From contig CM058234.1 of the NCBI GenBank assembly GCA_030180135.1, forward strand, positions 31,530,766-31,594,765: a stretch of DNA of 64,000 bases, written 5' to 3'. The first letter of the stretch is position 1. Every line of letters begins with the position of its first letter. The DNA comes from Orychophragmus violaceus (Eukaryota; Streptophyta; Magnoliopsida; Brassicales; Brassicaceae). The notes beneath the pieces are model-generated. The model was not told the DNA's origin, searched no databases, and saw only the letters and a list, made by a program, of their open reading frames with translations. This document shows positions 35,664 through 47,712 of this stretch, one piece after another. The position numbers and the translations under genes were made by a program.

Positions 35664-37322
35664 CATTGGTTCTGTGGTTTTTCTTGTTTAGAATCATGTT
35701 TAGGATTGTTTAAGAAGTGTTTTTGAATCAACCTACTGATAAGGAAAAACACTTAAGAAACAAAGAATTGAAACCTAAACAAACAAGAAATCGCATGATC
35801 CAATCTATATGAATTGGTATGCGTCGGAGTGTTGATCAGTTTCGGATCACACGTCCGGATCGTTAGACGCACAACCGATCATGGATCGGATTGTGTCGTC
35901 GACACGATCGGCGACACGGACGAGCGCACGATCGCGGATCGGATCGGATCGAACGATCGCACGATCGATCGCGATCGCGTTCTGCATCGTCTCGTCGCGA
36001 CCGGCCAACGTCCCGCTCCCGTCTTGCCATCGTCCCGATCAGTCAGCGTCGCGGTTGTGATCGAGATGGGCCGATCACGGATCGCGTCCCGTCCGTTCGA
36101 ACATCGCGTGATGCTGGCCGATCGTGGCCGTCCCGATAGCGTGACGCAAGCGGCCATTCCGAACGTCGTGACCTAATGGTCGGTTCGGTTTGGCTCGTGT
36201 CGGTTCGGCTCGGTTTAATCCTATTGAAATTAATCGTCTTGGTTTAATAAACAGACTTAATAATTTTATTAAGTTCTGGTTAAACCGGGATAAGAAATCC
36301 AAAGTCGAAAAAATTGGATTTTGTGCATAAACCAGTGATTTTCTAATTTGATTTGGTTGGACCAAATAAATTGAGAAAATCCGGTTTAGTAAATAACCGG
36401 TTGACAATTGTGGTCGTCGTAGTAATTAATTTTGGTTAGACCAATTTTAATGAACCAGACCGGTTATGTCATTTAATTGGACAATTGGGTTATGTCTTGG
36501 ACATGGACCAATTCTTGGGCCTCGGACCAAGAAGTTAAAACAATTGGGCCAATTATTTGAGTCTTTTCTTCAGATTAATTTAAAATTTATTTTTATAAAA
36601 ATTATAAAATCGATTTTAAATTAATAAGTTTCCAAAAATTTTGAAATTAGAAAGTTTCTTAAATTAGAAGTTTCTAGATTTGCATGTTTTGGATTTTAGG
36701 AAATTTCTATAATTAAAAGTTTCTATTTTTAGAAAGTTTCCAAAATTAGTAGGTTTCCCAAAAAGGAAAGTTTCCCAAAATAGTAATCTTCTATTTTGGG
36801 ATGAATTTTTAATTAACCTACAAACCTCAAATAATATCAAGCGTTGGATGTCTTGTCCAGTCTATGTCAGCTGTCGAAGCCCATTCAATTGTATTCATTT
36901 CCTTACAGTGTGAGGGTGTCTACTTTTGCGTGGACAAGACGGTTTGTGATTCATAAATGTCATTGGGAGTCCCAGACATTAATGATTACATGACTGTATA
37001 GTCTGGTTTTCTTGACTAGGCCATCGGGAGTCCCGGGCCTTGAGACATCAGAGTGGATTGGGCCTCGGGCCCAGATTCACAACCAAGAGTTATATCACGG
37101 ATATAATTAGCCGACATAGGGCTTACCGATATAAGCTAAGGTTGGGTGATGGCCAGTGGCCCACTTTGATCTTAGTTATATGTGGATCTTGGAATCATTA
37201 TATTCTATTGAGGGTAACTTATGTTATTGAATATAATGCGTGATTAATCATATTAAATTTAATACAAGATTAATCAAATTGAACATATTAACTAATAACC
37301 TTTTTTATCTTATATTTCAGCT
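35664..37322 (+). other. 5' leader of D with CpG-rich GATCG block
   Basis: Untranslated leader of about 1.66 kb. 35815-36178 is strikingly CpG-rich, full of GATCG/CGATC words (such as GGATCGGATCGGATCGAACG), in an otherwise AT-rich element. The part after 36180 has repeated GGTTTAAT, GGACCAA and AGTTTC words and aligns with the leader of E (63007-64000, reverse strand). Confidence 0.8.
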
Positions 37323-40300
37323 ATGACTACTACAAGCACTCAAAACACATTCTCAATCCGGTCTGTTCTCGAAAAGGAGAAGCTGACTGGAACGAACTTC
37401 CTGACGTGGTCAAGGAACTTGAGGCTGGTCCTCAAGCAGGAGAAGAAGGATTATGTCCTTCGTGATCCCCTCCCCGAGAGGCCTCCTAACAATGCCGCCA
37501 GGACTCTGCATGATGCTTGGGAAAAGCATTCGTCAGATGAAAAATGATGTCTATTGCCTGATGTTGGCGACAATGACTGCTGAGCTGCAAATGCAGTTCG
37601 AGAGTGTGTTGTCACCCATCGAGATAATGGCAAGCCTGAAATCCCTTTTTCAGGAGCAAGCAAGGACTGAGAGGTTTCAGACAGTTAAGAACCTCTTAGA
37701 CTGTAAGTTGGCTGCAAATGCGGCAGTGAGTCCTCATGTCTTGAAGATGATGGATTATCTCGATCATCTTCAGAAACTCGACTGCCCTATCAGCCAGGAA
37801 CTTGCCTGCGACATCGTTCTGCAGTCTTTACCTGCAAGCTATGATCAGTTCATTCTGAACTTTAATATGCATGGCTTGAGTAAGACATTGCCTGAGCTTC
37901 ACGGAATGCTCAAGACTGCAGAGCCCAACTTGAGGAAAACCGCCAAGGACCCCAATGTGCTTATGGTGCAAAAGGGCAAGGGCTTTAAGAAATCCTCTGC
38001 TAAGGATAAGAGAAAGGCTAAGGCTGTCCAAGTCTCGGACAAGGACACGCCAAAGCCCAAGCCCAAGTCTAAGGCTGGGCCTACTGACATCTGCAGGTTC
38101 TGTAAAGAACCAGGGCATTGGAGGAGAGAATGTAAGAAATTCCAAGAAGGTCTAAAGGAATTGAAGAAGAAGACTCTCGAGACTTCTTCATCAGGTATTT
38201 TTGTTATAGAAGTTAATACAACTACTTCTGATAATACCTCATGGGTTATGGATACTGGTTGTGGGGCTCATATTTGTACTAATATGCAGGCACTCAGCAA
38301 CAGTAGAAGGCTGAAGCAAGGACAAGTGGAGCTACGAGTTGGGAATGGAGCGAAAGTTCCTGCACTAGCTGTAGGCACATACTTGTTGTCTTTACCTTCG
38401 GGATTGGTTTTAGAACTCAATAATTGTTATTTTGTACCTGCGATAAGCAGAAATATTATTTCAATTTCTTTGTTGGATTTGGAAGGTTATGATTTTTCAG
38501 TTAAGAATAAATTATGTTCCTTCAATCGCAACAATTTGTTCTATGGTTGTGCCCCTCTTACGAATGGGCTTTACATACTTGATCAATCCGCGCCAATTTA
38601 TAACATTGATACCAAACGGTTCAAACCTAATGAGGAGAACCGAACGTTTCTATGGCATTGTCGTTTAGGGCACATCAGCGAGAAACGCATCAAGAGGCTC
38701 CATTCGAATGGACTTCTTGGCTCATTTGACTTTGAGTCATGTGAGAAATGCGAATCCTGCATGATGGGCAAAATGACACGGGCCCCCTTTAATAAACCTA
38801 ACGAGAGGGCCAGTGACTTATTGGGCCTGATACACACTGATGTGTGTGGCCCAATGTCCACAAATGCAAGAGGAAACTATCAGTACTTCATTACCTTCAC
38901 TGATGATTTCAGTAGGTATGGATATGTTTATTTAATGAAACATAAGTCTGAATCTTTTGAGAAGTTCAGAGAATTCCAAAATGAAGTACAGAACCAACTT
39001 GGCAAAAGCATTAAGGCTCTTCGGTCCGACCGAGGAGGAGAATACTTAAGCCAAGAATTCAGTGATCATCTAAGAGAGTGTGGGATCGTGTCCCAACTCA
39101 CTCCTCCTGGAACACCTCAATGGAATGGTGTGTCTGAGAGGAGAAATCGGACCTTATTGGATATGGTTCGATCTATGATGAGTCACACAGACCTTCCAAT
39201 ATCCCTTTGGGGATATGCTCTGCTAACAGCAGTGTTCACTCTAAATAGAGCGCCATCGAAAGCAGTAGCAAAGACACCATATGAATTATGGACTGGAGTA
39301 GCTCCAGTGCTGTCTTATCTTAGAATTTGGGGTTGTGAAGCCTATGTCAAGAGATTAATCTCAGACAAGCTTACACCAAAGTATGATAAATGCTACTTCA
39401 TTGGTTATCCGAAGGAAACCAAGGCTTATTACTTCTATCTACGTTCCGAGAACAAGATCTTTGTTGCCCGGGATTGTAACTTTCTTGAGAGGGAGTTTCT
39501 CTCTAAGAAAGACAGTGGGAGTAAGGTACTGCTTGAAGAAATTCAAGATGAACAGGATACTGCTCAACCTAATGAGGAAGAGCAGCAGGAGGACCTACAA
39601 GAAATTGTAGAGCCTGAACCTGTAGTACCTGAAGTTCGAAGATCCGGGAGGATCCGTCACGAACCCGAGAGATATCAAGGATTCCTCGTGACTAACTGTC
39701 ATGATCTTCTGATCATTGATGGTGATGAACCATCGAACTTCAATCAAGCCATGATGGGCCCAGATTCCTCTAAGTGGCGTAAGGCCACTGATTCCGAAAT
39801 GGACTCCATGTCGGTCAACCAAGTGTTTTCGTTGGTTGACTTACCCGCTGGTGTAAAAGCCATCGAGTGCAAATGGATCTTCAAGAAGAAGATTGACGTG
39901 GATGGAAATGTCCAGATTTACAAAGCCAGGTTGGTGGCAAAAGGTTTCAGACAAGTTCACGGTGTGGATTACGATGAAACCTATTCACCAGTGGCTATGA
40001 TGAAATCTATTCGGATTCTACTAGCAGCTGCAGCTTTTCATGATTATGAAATTTGGCAGATGGACGTGAAAACCGCCTTCCTGAATGGAATTCTGGAAGA
40101 GGATATGTATATGACACAACCTGACGGTTACATAGATCCAAAGAATGCTGGGAAAGTATGCAAGCTTCATAAGTCCATTTATGGATTGAAGCAAGCATCG
40201 AGGAGCTGGAATCTTCGTTTTGATGAAGCGATCAAGCAATTTGACTTCATCAGAAACGAAGAAGAACAATGCGTGTATAAGAAAACTAGTGGGAGCAAGA

Positions 40301-41301
40301 TAGTATTTCTTATTCTGTATGTCGATGACATACTGCTTCTCGGAAACGACGTTCCAATGCTGAAGTCGGTAAAGGACTGGCTTGGAAGTTGTTTTTCCAT
40401 GAAAGACATGGGTGAAGCCGCATACGTTCTTGGAATCAGGATCTACCGGGATAGATCTAGAAGGCTGATAGGCTTGTGTCAAGATTCATACATTGACAAA
40501 GTCCTACAAAGATTCAGCATGAAAGATTCCAAGAAGGGCTTCACGCCAATGGTACATGGCACAACGCTAAGCAAGAAGCAGAGCCCTACGACGGCTGCTG
40601 AGCTTGAGCGCATGAAGAATATTCCTTATGCATCTGCAATAGGATCTATCATGTATGCCATGATCTGTACTCGTCCTGATGTTGCTTATGCATTGAGCAT
40701 GACGAGTAGATACCAGTCAAATCCAGGTGAAAACCATTGGATTGCCGTCAAGAACATCCTGAAGTATCTAAGACATACTAAGGACAAGTTCTTGGTATAC
40801 GGTGGAAGTGATGTGCTTAAAGTCAGTGGATTCACGGACGCAAGTTTCCAGACAGACCAAGATGATTTCCGGTCACAGTCCGGTTATATCTTTTGTCTGA
40901 ATGGCGGTGCAATCAGTTGGAGAAGCTCCAAGCAAGACACCGTTGCTGATTCCACTACAGAAGCTGAATATATCGCCGCTTCAGAAGCTGCGAAGGAAGC
41001 TGTTTGGATACGAAAGTTCATTATTGAACTAGGTGTGATACCAAATGCGGCTGAGCCTCTGGCACTGTTTTGTGATAACAATGGTGCTATTGCTCAGGCA
41101 AAGGAACCAAGATCACACCAGAAATCCAAGCATGTTCTAAGAAGATTTCACTTGATACGTGACATCATTAATAGAAAGGAAGTCAAGATCAGCCGAGTTC
41201 AGACAGATGATAACGTCGCTGATCCGTTGACAAAGCCACTCCCAAGGCCTAAGCTCGAGTTCCTGACTGAAGCTGTAGGCATTAGAGACATTGAATTGTA
41301 A
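37323..41301 (+). pseudogene. Copia Gag-Pol polyprotein (element D) with single +1 frameshift
   Basis: The same polyprotein as in E. It begins MTTTSTQNTFSIRSVLEKEK and continues in frame to residue 73 (HSSDE). Around 37540-37545 D has five A where E has four, so the frame ends at 37547; the downstream frame continues unbroken to TAA 41301. All catalytic motifs are present: CCHC knuckle (CRFCKEPGHWRREC), protease DTGCG, integrase HTDVCGP / RSDRGGEY / NGVSERRN, RT YVDD, RNase H TDASF / TEAEY / FCDNN. The open frame starting at 37453 is not a genuine start. A slip in the A run could be a real mutation or a sequencing error. Confidence 0.93.
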
Positions 41302-42140
41302 TCTAAATTTGAGTGGGAGTTTGAGGGCTTTATTTAGTTATTGATATGTTCTTGTAAAAACATTTTCTTATGTTTAATGAAATTATTATTTCAAGATTAT
41401 TTTAACTGTGATGAAATAATCGTTCCAAAATGATATGAACCATTTTATAGGTCATCGAAGTAAGTGACTTGATCTTGAGTTATCAAAGTCATTTAGCTTG
41501 ATCATGAGACCCTATATTTGATAAATGGCTTATATCATAAAGTCCCTAGTCGAAGGTTGTTGAAATTGGAACACCAACAACCGTGTGAGACCAGATTGGT
41601 ATGTGACTTATGACAAAGTCTCAGTGTGTCATAGATGCACGGCATCAAAGTCAGTACATAGGTGTATGTTGGGTACATACGACCGGACAAGACCCGCTTA
41701 TAAGAACTCTTCAGGATATTTATATCTGTGTCATAAGAGATTATTACTACGACTATAGAGTATAGTCCTTAGACCTGAGTTCGCATGCATGTGACTGCAC
41801 ATGAACTAATGCGCTTTGATCATTGTCTAATGCTGTCGTTAAGCGATAGTTATAAGGACCTTGATTGGGTGTATTATGAAGTGAGTAGTTTACAGTGATG
41901 GAACAAGACGGGATTTGTCCCTCCAATATAAATGGAGTGAATATCTCTAGGCCAATCGGAGATTTGAATACTGGAAAATGCATGGCCATGCTCAAACGGA
42001 CTTTCCCGAGTCGTTTGGATTGTCAGTATCAAATCAGAGTCCGATGAACAAGATTAGGCTTTATAAGGATGACACAAATCTTGCCTTATGACTAATCGAG
42101 ATATTGAGACAAAAGGATTATGAATACAGAGATTCCAGTA
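41302..42140 (+). other. Long 3' noncoding region of D
   Basis: About 840 bp after the stop, without coding potential. It has conserved blocks shared with A, B and E (GTCGAAGGTTGTTGAAATTG near 41551, CTATAGAGTATAGTCCTTAG near 41754). Confidence 0.8.
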
Positions 42141-42152
42141 CAAGTGGGAGAT
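42141..42152 (+). other. Polypurine tract of D
   Basis: CAAGTGGGAGAT directly before the 3' LTR; identical in A, B, C and E. Confidence 0.92.
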
Positions 42153-42789
42153 TGTTGGAATTGTGTCCAGTAATCTCGGTACTGTCTCTAGAAAGTAAGA
42201 GTATGTCAATGATCAGACATAAGTCATATAATACTGGGGATCATGATGGCTTGCTAGAGTCCGCTCATGATCTATAAGTCTTGGACTTATTGCCTTTATT
42301 ATATGATCCCATATGGGTCACACGCCTAAGCTAACGGGAAAATACGAAGGAACGGTTTAGCAGAAGTACGGTAAAAGTGCTAGGCATTTACGGTACTTGG
42401 AGAGACTAAAGGGCCTGATTAAATCCAAGGGATTTAATCAGAACTGAGAATTGGGCCTAAAAGCCCATGAGAACTAAAGGGAGTTTTAATGAATAAAACT
42501 TGACCTAAAGCTCTCTAATTTTTCTCAGCTTCTGCGCCTCCCTCCTCTCTCTCTGCGCCTCTCTCTCAGCTGGTCTAGCAGCCAAATTTCCCGGTGTGCG
42601 TGTGTGAGCCTTTGGAGGATCCATCTCTTGGTGGTTCTGCTGATCTCTGACCCTTACCTCCTCTTTCCGCTGCACAAAAAGGTAACAGGTGAGATCCATT
42701 ATGTTTCTATTCAAGAGAACCTAGATCTGCATGTTTAGTAGGATGAATCAATCTGAGAATTGAATCAGGAGACACTAAACGATCCAACA
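42153..42789 (+). repeat. 3' LTR of D
   Basis: 637 bp, about three differences from the 5' LTR. The U3 structure here has AATACTGG at 42230-42237 and perfect GATCATGA/TCATGATC arms. Confidence 0.95.
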
Positions 42790-42794
42790 GCAGA

Positions 42795-43220
42795 TTGGGC
42801 TGGTGAAAAAAATGATAGGAAATCTACTACCGGTTATTGCACTTTCATTGGAGGAAATTTGGTAACTTGGAAGACAAATAAGCAGAAGGTTGTCTCATGT
42901 TCGAGTGCTGAAGCCGAGTATAGAGCAATGAGGAAGCTCACAAGCGAGTTGACATGGCTGAAGGCTCTCCTTAAGGACTTTGGCATTGAGCAATCAAGTC
43001 CCATTACCTTCCACTGTGACAACTGTGTTTCATGAAAGGACTAAACACATAGAAATTGATTGTCACAAGGTCAGGGAGAAGATTGAAGATGGAACTGTCT
43101 TACCCTGCTATACAAGAAGTAAAGATCAATTAGCAGAGATATCTTCACCAAGGCTGCAAGTCTCAAGGTTTGTGATCACATCTTTCCCAAACTAGGACTT
43201 GTATCCATCCATGATTAGAA
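42795..43220 (+). pseudogene. Copia RNase H end (element F), second part
   Basis: This resumes the RNase H domain after D: WAGEKNDRKSTTGYC, SSAEAEYRAM, then FHCDN. A deletion at about 43022 removes the residues after CDN and shifts the frame into a stop. In the shifted frame VFHERTKHIEIDCH and the final LGLVSIHD are still readable. Confidence 0.85.
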
Positions 43221-43339
43221 CTCTCCTGATTCATGTGCATCATACTCTTTTTCCCTTGATGTGGTTTTGTCCCACGTGGTTTTTAATGAGGTGTTGCCAT
43301 GATCATTCCAAGCTTAGCCTTTTAGGGTGATTCCAAAGT

Positions 43340-43356
43340 CTAAGCTTGAGGGGGAG
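43340..43356 (+). other. Polypurine tract of F
   Basis: AAGCTTGAGGGGGAG immediately before the 3' LTR. Confidence 0.8.
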
Positions 43357-43737
43357 TATTGATCATGAGATAAATATTGAGTCTGAACTTGATGTGTCAC
43401 CGACGGTGTCGGCGACATAGACGCTGAAGAAGATTCTGAACTTCATGTGTCACTGATGGTGTCGGCGACATGGTTTCTGTCAAAAGGCTGTACAGATCTG
43501 CCACTCTCCTTATGACCGTTGCTAGCTGTCTTTTGTCCTTTTCCACTTATTCTTTGTTTATTCTCTGTGTTGCCCTAGTTGTATAGCATATATATACTCT
43601 TGTAAAACACTTATGATACTTTAACTTTGGGATTTTATTCTTCCCTAAAGCTTAATTTCTCTTGTTCTTGCTCTCTCAAAACTCTTCTAATCTTCCATTC
43701 TCACTTAATTGTTCTTTCATACTCTAAAATTCTTACA
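43357..43737 (+). repeat. 3' LTR of F
   Basis: 381 bp, about 98% identical to 30961-31342. Confidence 0.88.
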
Positions 43738-44350
43738 AGATCCAGACAGATTTTGCTGGTATTGTATTGTTTACAAATGATCTATCAAAGTTGCATTTTA
43801 CCCATTTCTTTGGTGGTTGCTGCCATGTATGTCTTCTCCTAGCATGTGATCTTGTATTTCCACTGTTATTAGCAGCCATTGAAGTCTGGTTGTGCGTCAT
43901 GGACCATTCTGCAGCATCATCTTTGGCAAGTCGTAGTGATTTTCTCCATGTAAGATCTTTTTTTTGGAATAGAAGTGTGTTTCTACTCTTCCATTATTTG
44001 AGTTTTGCTCGTGACTGATGGTACTCGAGTAATTAGCATTATTTGAGTTTTGATTCTATCTTGAACTTTTCTGCCAAATGTGATCGATGATTTCCTTAGA
44101 TTTACAGCGTGTCCAGATACTGTTTCATAAGTGCTAAGAATCCGCTTTATTGATCATCAAGATTTTACATTGGCAAGGGTAAAGAAGAGACTCATCCGCA
44201 AAGAGTAGATGGCTTACTCTCAGTCCTCTACTGCCGATTTTGATTCCTTGGAGATTATGTTCATTCATCTCTCTATTCATCATATGTCATAACACATCTG
44301 CACATAGGATGAAAAGGTATGGGGATAACAGGCCACCATGTCGTATTCCT
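43738..44350 (-). pseudogene. LINE RNase H start and RT end (right of Copia F)
   Basis: Continues the RVT_3 domain (WQQPPKKWVKCNF on the minus strand near 43800). Near 44060-44140 an RT C-terminal stretch reads ILSTYETVSGHAVNL..SSITFG, typical of plant LINEs. The connecting zf-RVT region is largely missing, so the LINE has an internal deletion. Confidence 0.7.
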
Positions 44351-44880
44351 CTGCTTGGTTAAATATAGCCTATTGGTGATCCATTGATTATAAATGAAAA
44401 AGAAACAGTTGAGACACAATTCATGACCCAGTCTATCCACTTACTGGAGAACCCCATATGATTCATTGTTGTCTTCAAGAAGTTCCACTCTATACGATCA
44501 TAACCGTTAGTGATATATGTCGTTAGAGCCATATAGGATTTAGCTTGTCGCTTTCGAGCTTTCAAGCTATGATATATGTCATGGGAAATGATTATATTGT
44601 CTGTAATCATTCTTCCTGGCACTAAAGCTGCTTGATTCTCTGAGGCAATGTTGTGAAGATGTTTTTTAAGTCTACTTACCAGGATCTTGGATACTATCTT
44701 ATAAGGTACGTTACAAAGAGCGATTGGCCAGAAATCAGCCATTGTTGTTGGTGTTTCAATCTTTGGAATAAGTCTAATGTTCGTATGATTGTGCTCTTTA
44801 TCAATCTTGTTCATAGAGAAAATTATGTGACTTCCTTTAATCTCGCAGGGCTGAGCTCATTCCAATATTGTTGATTGAAA
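44351..44880 (-). pseudogene. LINE reverse transcriptase fragment
   Basis: Minus-strand open stretch 44359-44814 with classic plant L1 RT motifs: NIRLIPKIETPTTMADFWPI, ALCNVPYKIVSKILVSRLKK, ENQAALVPGRMITDNI, then SYMAL..YDRIEW and FIINGSPIGY. The key substrate-strand motif has the normal DMSKAYDR replaced by TTYITNGYDR, so it is inactive. It uses target-primed reverse transcription when intact. Confidence 0.88.
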
Positions 44881-46236
44881 ATTCCAATGAAGCTGTCCGG
44901 ACCAGGTGTACGATGCGGACCTATGTAAATCATTTCCTTCTTTATTTCTTATAGACACATCCGTTGTAAGCTCCATATTCATTATGTAGTACCTTTATGC
45001 TGGTTGTCCTAATACCTTCCCCATACAATTTTTCATTAGTCTCATCTGAGGTAAAAAGGTTGTTAAAGTAGGTATTTGCAACTTTATCAATCTCCTCATC
45101 TCCTCTTTGGATTACTCCATCTGCATTTTCTATAAAGGAGATTTTTTTTATTTTCCTCTTTCCTTTTGCTACAGAATTAAAATATTTTGTATTCTTGTCC
45201 AAGGTCTTCAAGTTCTACGTTATGCTCTTAATTTTCCAGAATGTTTCTTCATCGATTAATGCGTGATTCAACTTTCTTTTTAGTCTGTTACGTTCCTCTG
45301 TTGTAGAATTATTTGACATGATAGAATAGTCAAGCTTCCTTCTGATATTTTGGATATGTTCCTATGCATTAATTCGGTTTTTCCTCTTCCATCGATATAT
45401 TTGTTTTCTGCAGCTTTTGATTCGGTGAGACAACGATGTTTGGAGGCTTAATATTGCATCTTTCCATCCTTCTGATACTGCTTGGTTGAATAATTTTTGT
45501 TGATCATTCTGTTGTCAAACATAAACTGTCATTTCTTCACTTTTGTATTGTCTAATATAAAAGTTACCATAGTTCTATGATCTGACTCTCCAATCTCAAG
45601 ATAGAACGTCTCTGATTCTGGAATCATGTTGTCCACTCTGAGTTTCCCATGGTACGATCTAGACATCACTGAACATAGTGTTTTCCTCTTTGACCTGTCC
45701 ATGGAAATATATTTTTGATACTTTAGATCACTAAAGTCACAGGTTCTGACCATTCTTCTCATGTATGTAAAGGATGCTTCTGATCTGATCCGACCACCTT
45801 GTTTAACCGTATTACTTAGAACTTCATTGAAATCTCCTTGAATAAACCAGGGCATACCGTGTCTATTACATGTTTTCTAGCCTCTCCCATAGTATATTTA
45901 TGTGTCTAGGATTAAGATATCCATTAACAAAGGAGAAGTCGAAAGATTTCCCATTAGATTTAACCAGGTAGTCTACAAGATTTGGGGACTGATACAATAT
46001 TGAGAGATTTACATGCGGTTTCGATAAGATAACTAAACCGCTCCTTAAGCCAGCAGGGGAGACTATAACATGGTTAAGACAGCCTAACTGACATCCTACA
46101 TCACGAACATGGTTGTCTTGTTGCTTTGTTTATGAGAGGGAAATGATGTCCATGAAATATTTTTTGTTTATCGACTTAAGGCGTTTAACTGTCGAGGCAA
46201 TGCCTATTCCTCTGCAGTTCCAGCAGGTTGTCCTCA
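44881..46236 (-). pseudogene. LINE ORF2 N-terminal endonuclease and linker, decayed
   Basis: Starts MRTTCWNCRGIG at 46236 on the minus strand, the usual start of the AP-type endonuclease of plant L1 elements. It continues with stops and shifts through PWFIQGDFNEVL (45529-45855 open stretch) and ESDHRTMV. The linker before RT is at 44942-45211 (NTKYFNSVAKGKRKIKKI). Confidence 0.82.
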
Positions 46237-46628
46237 TGGTGTTTGTGGTGTTTTAGGGTCCACCGCGCCTCCCATAGGTTTCTTGTTTTATTGGTGAAGT
46301 TACATCCGTTTTCTTCCCCTCTTTCTAAAGCCTTTCCTTTGTTCCTTCCTCCATCTCTTCCAATAGTGTGAAGGTCCGGGTCCCTGTCAATTGTTTCCTC
46401 TTGCTCATGGTTGAATTTCCTATTGCCACGTTTACCAGTGATGTCATTTTATGCTTCAGAGTTGACCTTATTGGATATCTCTGGATGAGTTTGCAAAAGT
46501 AGAAATGGGTCTGTAAAGTTGATTCATTTCTAGTTCATCGTCAGCATCTCCCAGAGACATAAAATCCTCTTCTTATGATTCGTTTTGGTTGATAATTTCA
46601 TCTGGATTTTATGCTTCCTCCTCTTCAT
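46237..46628 (-). pseudogene. LINE ORF1 end / ORF1-ORF2 junction
   Basis: Decayed sequence upstream of the LINE endonuclease start, acidic then basic in minus-strand frames, in the place of the end of ORF1. It ends where the Gypsy G LTR begins; TTCAT (46624-46628) would be the left target duplication of G. Confidence 0.45.
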
Positions 46629-47615
46629 TGTTTTGACCATTGGGCGTCGTGTATTGGGTGGTCGATGGTCGAAGAATGGCGAGGTGGTCAAGTGGTCGAG
46701 CGGTCGAGCGAATTCAAGATGGTCGGATGGGACAAAGCTGCTGGTAGAAGGCGCTCTCAGCTTGCTCAGTGGGTGGATTCGATGGAGCAAATAGATCACA
46801 GAAACAAAACACGAACTAGAGCACACCAGTAGCAAAGGCACGAGTAAGTAACACGATCTTCCAACTTAAGGGGCAGCCATGCGAGAGTGAGAGAGATCAA
46901 ATGCGCCGTCTATGTTAAACACAATTATGTTTAAACTTGCTTAGTTTCTTATTAACAAGAGAATGCTTTAAATAGCCTCTGAAAATCAAAGTACAAATGG
47001 GCCAATATGGGCCTGGTCGAACTTTACAAATAAAAGAAGAAAAAAAGACTTAAACAAAAGACTTAGAAAAATAAAACAAAGAAAGGAAAAGTATTATAGA
47101 GATAAATGGGCCAGCCAATCTCTTTATGATGGACAGGCCTAGGATCACCTCATTAAAAATCTTGTAAGAAAAACCTATTTGGGACAAAACCTCACAAGGA
47201 AAAAAAGAGTATGATATTTCAGTCCAAAAGATGGCTCGGCCTAAGGCGCAACGGACATGATGGTTAAGAGCATGGACGGTCTGTTGGTCTTGATCATGGG
47301 CCATGCGATAGTTGGGTCGATTAGGTCGGCGGTCTCGGTCATTCTCCAAGCAAGCTGGTTTAGGATAGACTGGTCGTTAGTTAGCTGGTCTAAGTGCTCT
47401 GTGATATCTTCCATGCTTGTCCTGGAGATCAGTCGTTCCATGGCTTGATTGAAATTGTCCCGCAGCTGCCTCTGTCATGATCGTGTCTGTGGTACATTCC
47501 ACATGGTCGGGAATTGGTCGACCAACCTCATGGTCGAGGGAAGTATGTCCTGCTCGGTCGACGATGGTACGTCCGACACGTCCGGGTCGGGCTCGGATGA
47601 TCCGATGTCCTCATC
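46629..47615 (-). repeat. Probable 3' LTR of Gypsy element G
   Basis: Minus strand from TGATGAGGACATCGG (right after the purine-rich CTCAAGGGGGAGGGAA) to CCCAATGGTCAAAACA. It has a TATA-like GGCTATTTAAAGC at 46965-46977, followed by a CT-rich transcribed-leader-like part. There is no second LTR in the window to confirm the ends. Confidence 0.55.
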
Positions 47616-47712
47616 ATTCCCTCCCCCTTGAGAAGGTTCTGGCCTCAGAACAGCATCACCCGCACAAAAGGAGACAAATCAGTAATATTAAAGCTTGAAG
47701 AGATACTCGTAT
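47616..47712 (-). pseudogene. Gypsy G integrase C-terminal end (left of Copia C)
   Basis: The minus strand reads SSSFNITDLSPFVR and then a SQGGGNDED-like purine-rich end, the normal close of a plant Gypsy polyprotein. It joins across element C to LEIPGDM at 54867. Confidence 0.7.

Larger units (their letters stand above)
35014..42789 (+). mobile_element. Copia element D, complete and very young, inserted in F
   Basis: 7776 bp, TGTTGGAATTGTG ... GATCCAACA, with a perfect 5-bp target duplication GCAGA (35009-35013 and 42790-42794) inside the RNase H codons of F. The LTRs are both 637 bp with only about three differences. The interior has primer site, long leader, Gag-Pol with one frameshift, long 3' noncoding region and polypurine tract. 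Nearly identical to element E on the opposite strand. Confidence 0.97.
30961..43737 (+). mobile_element. Copia element F inserted in the LINE (itself split by Copia D)
   Basis: LTRs 30961-31342 and 43357-43737 (382 and 381 bp, about eight differences by eye) flank a Ty1/copia interior of a different lineage from A-E. The flanks are GGATC (30956-30960) and AGATC (43738-43742), a target duplication with one mismatch, and the interrupted LINE reads on across it. The LTRs seem to begin TATTGATCATG rather than TG. The interior carries the D insertion at 35014-42789. Confidence 0.88.

Noticed and set aside
35814..36176. Overlapping open frames on both strands (up to 120 codons) in the CpG-rich block
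   Set aside because: They are by-products of high GC content in the leader of D; no family motifs and no conservation of frame.
37453..37560. ATG at 37453 as the start of a 1282-residue polyprotein in D
   Set aside because: The first residues are out of frame with Gag. Comparison with E shows the true start is 37323 and the frame is restored only after the extra A near 37542.
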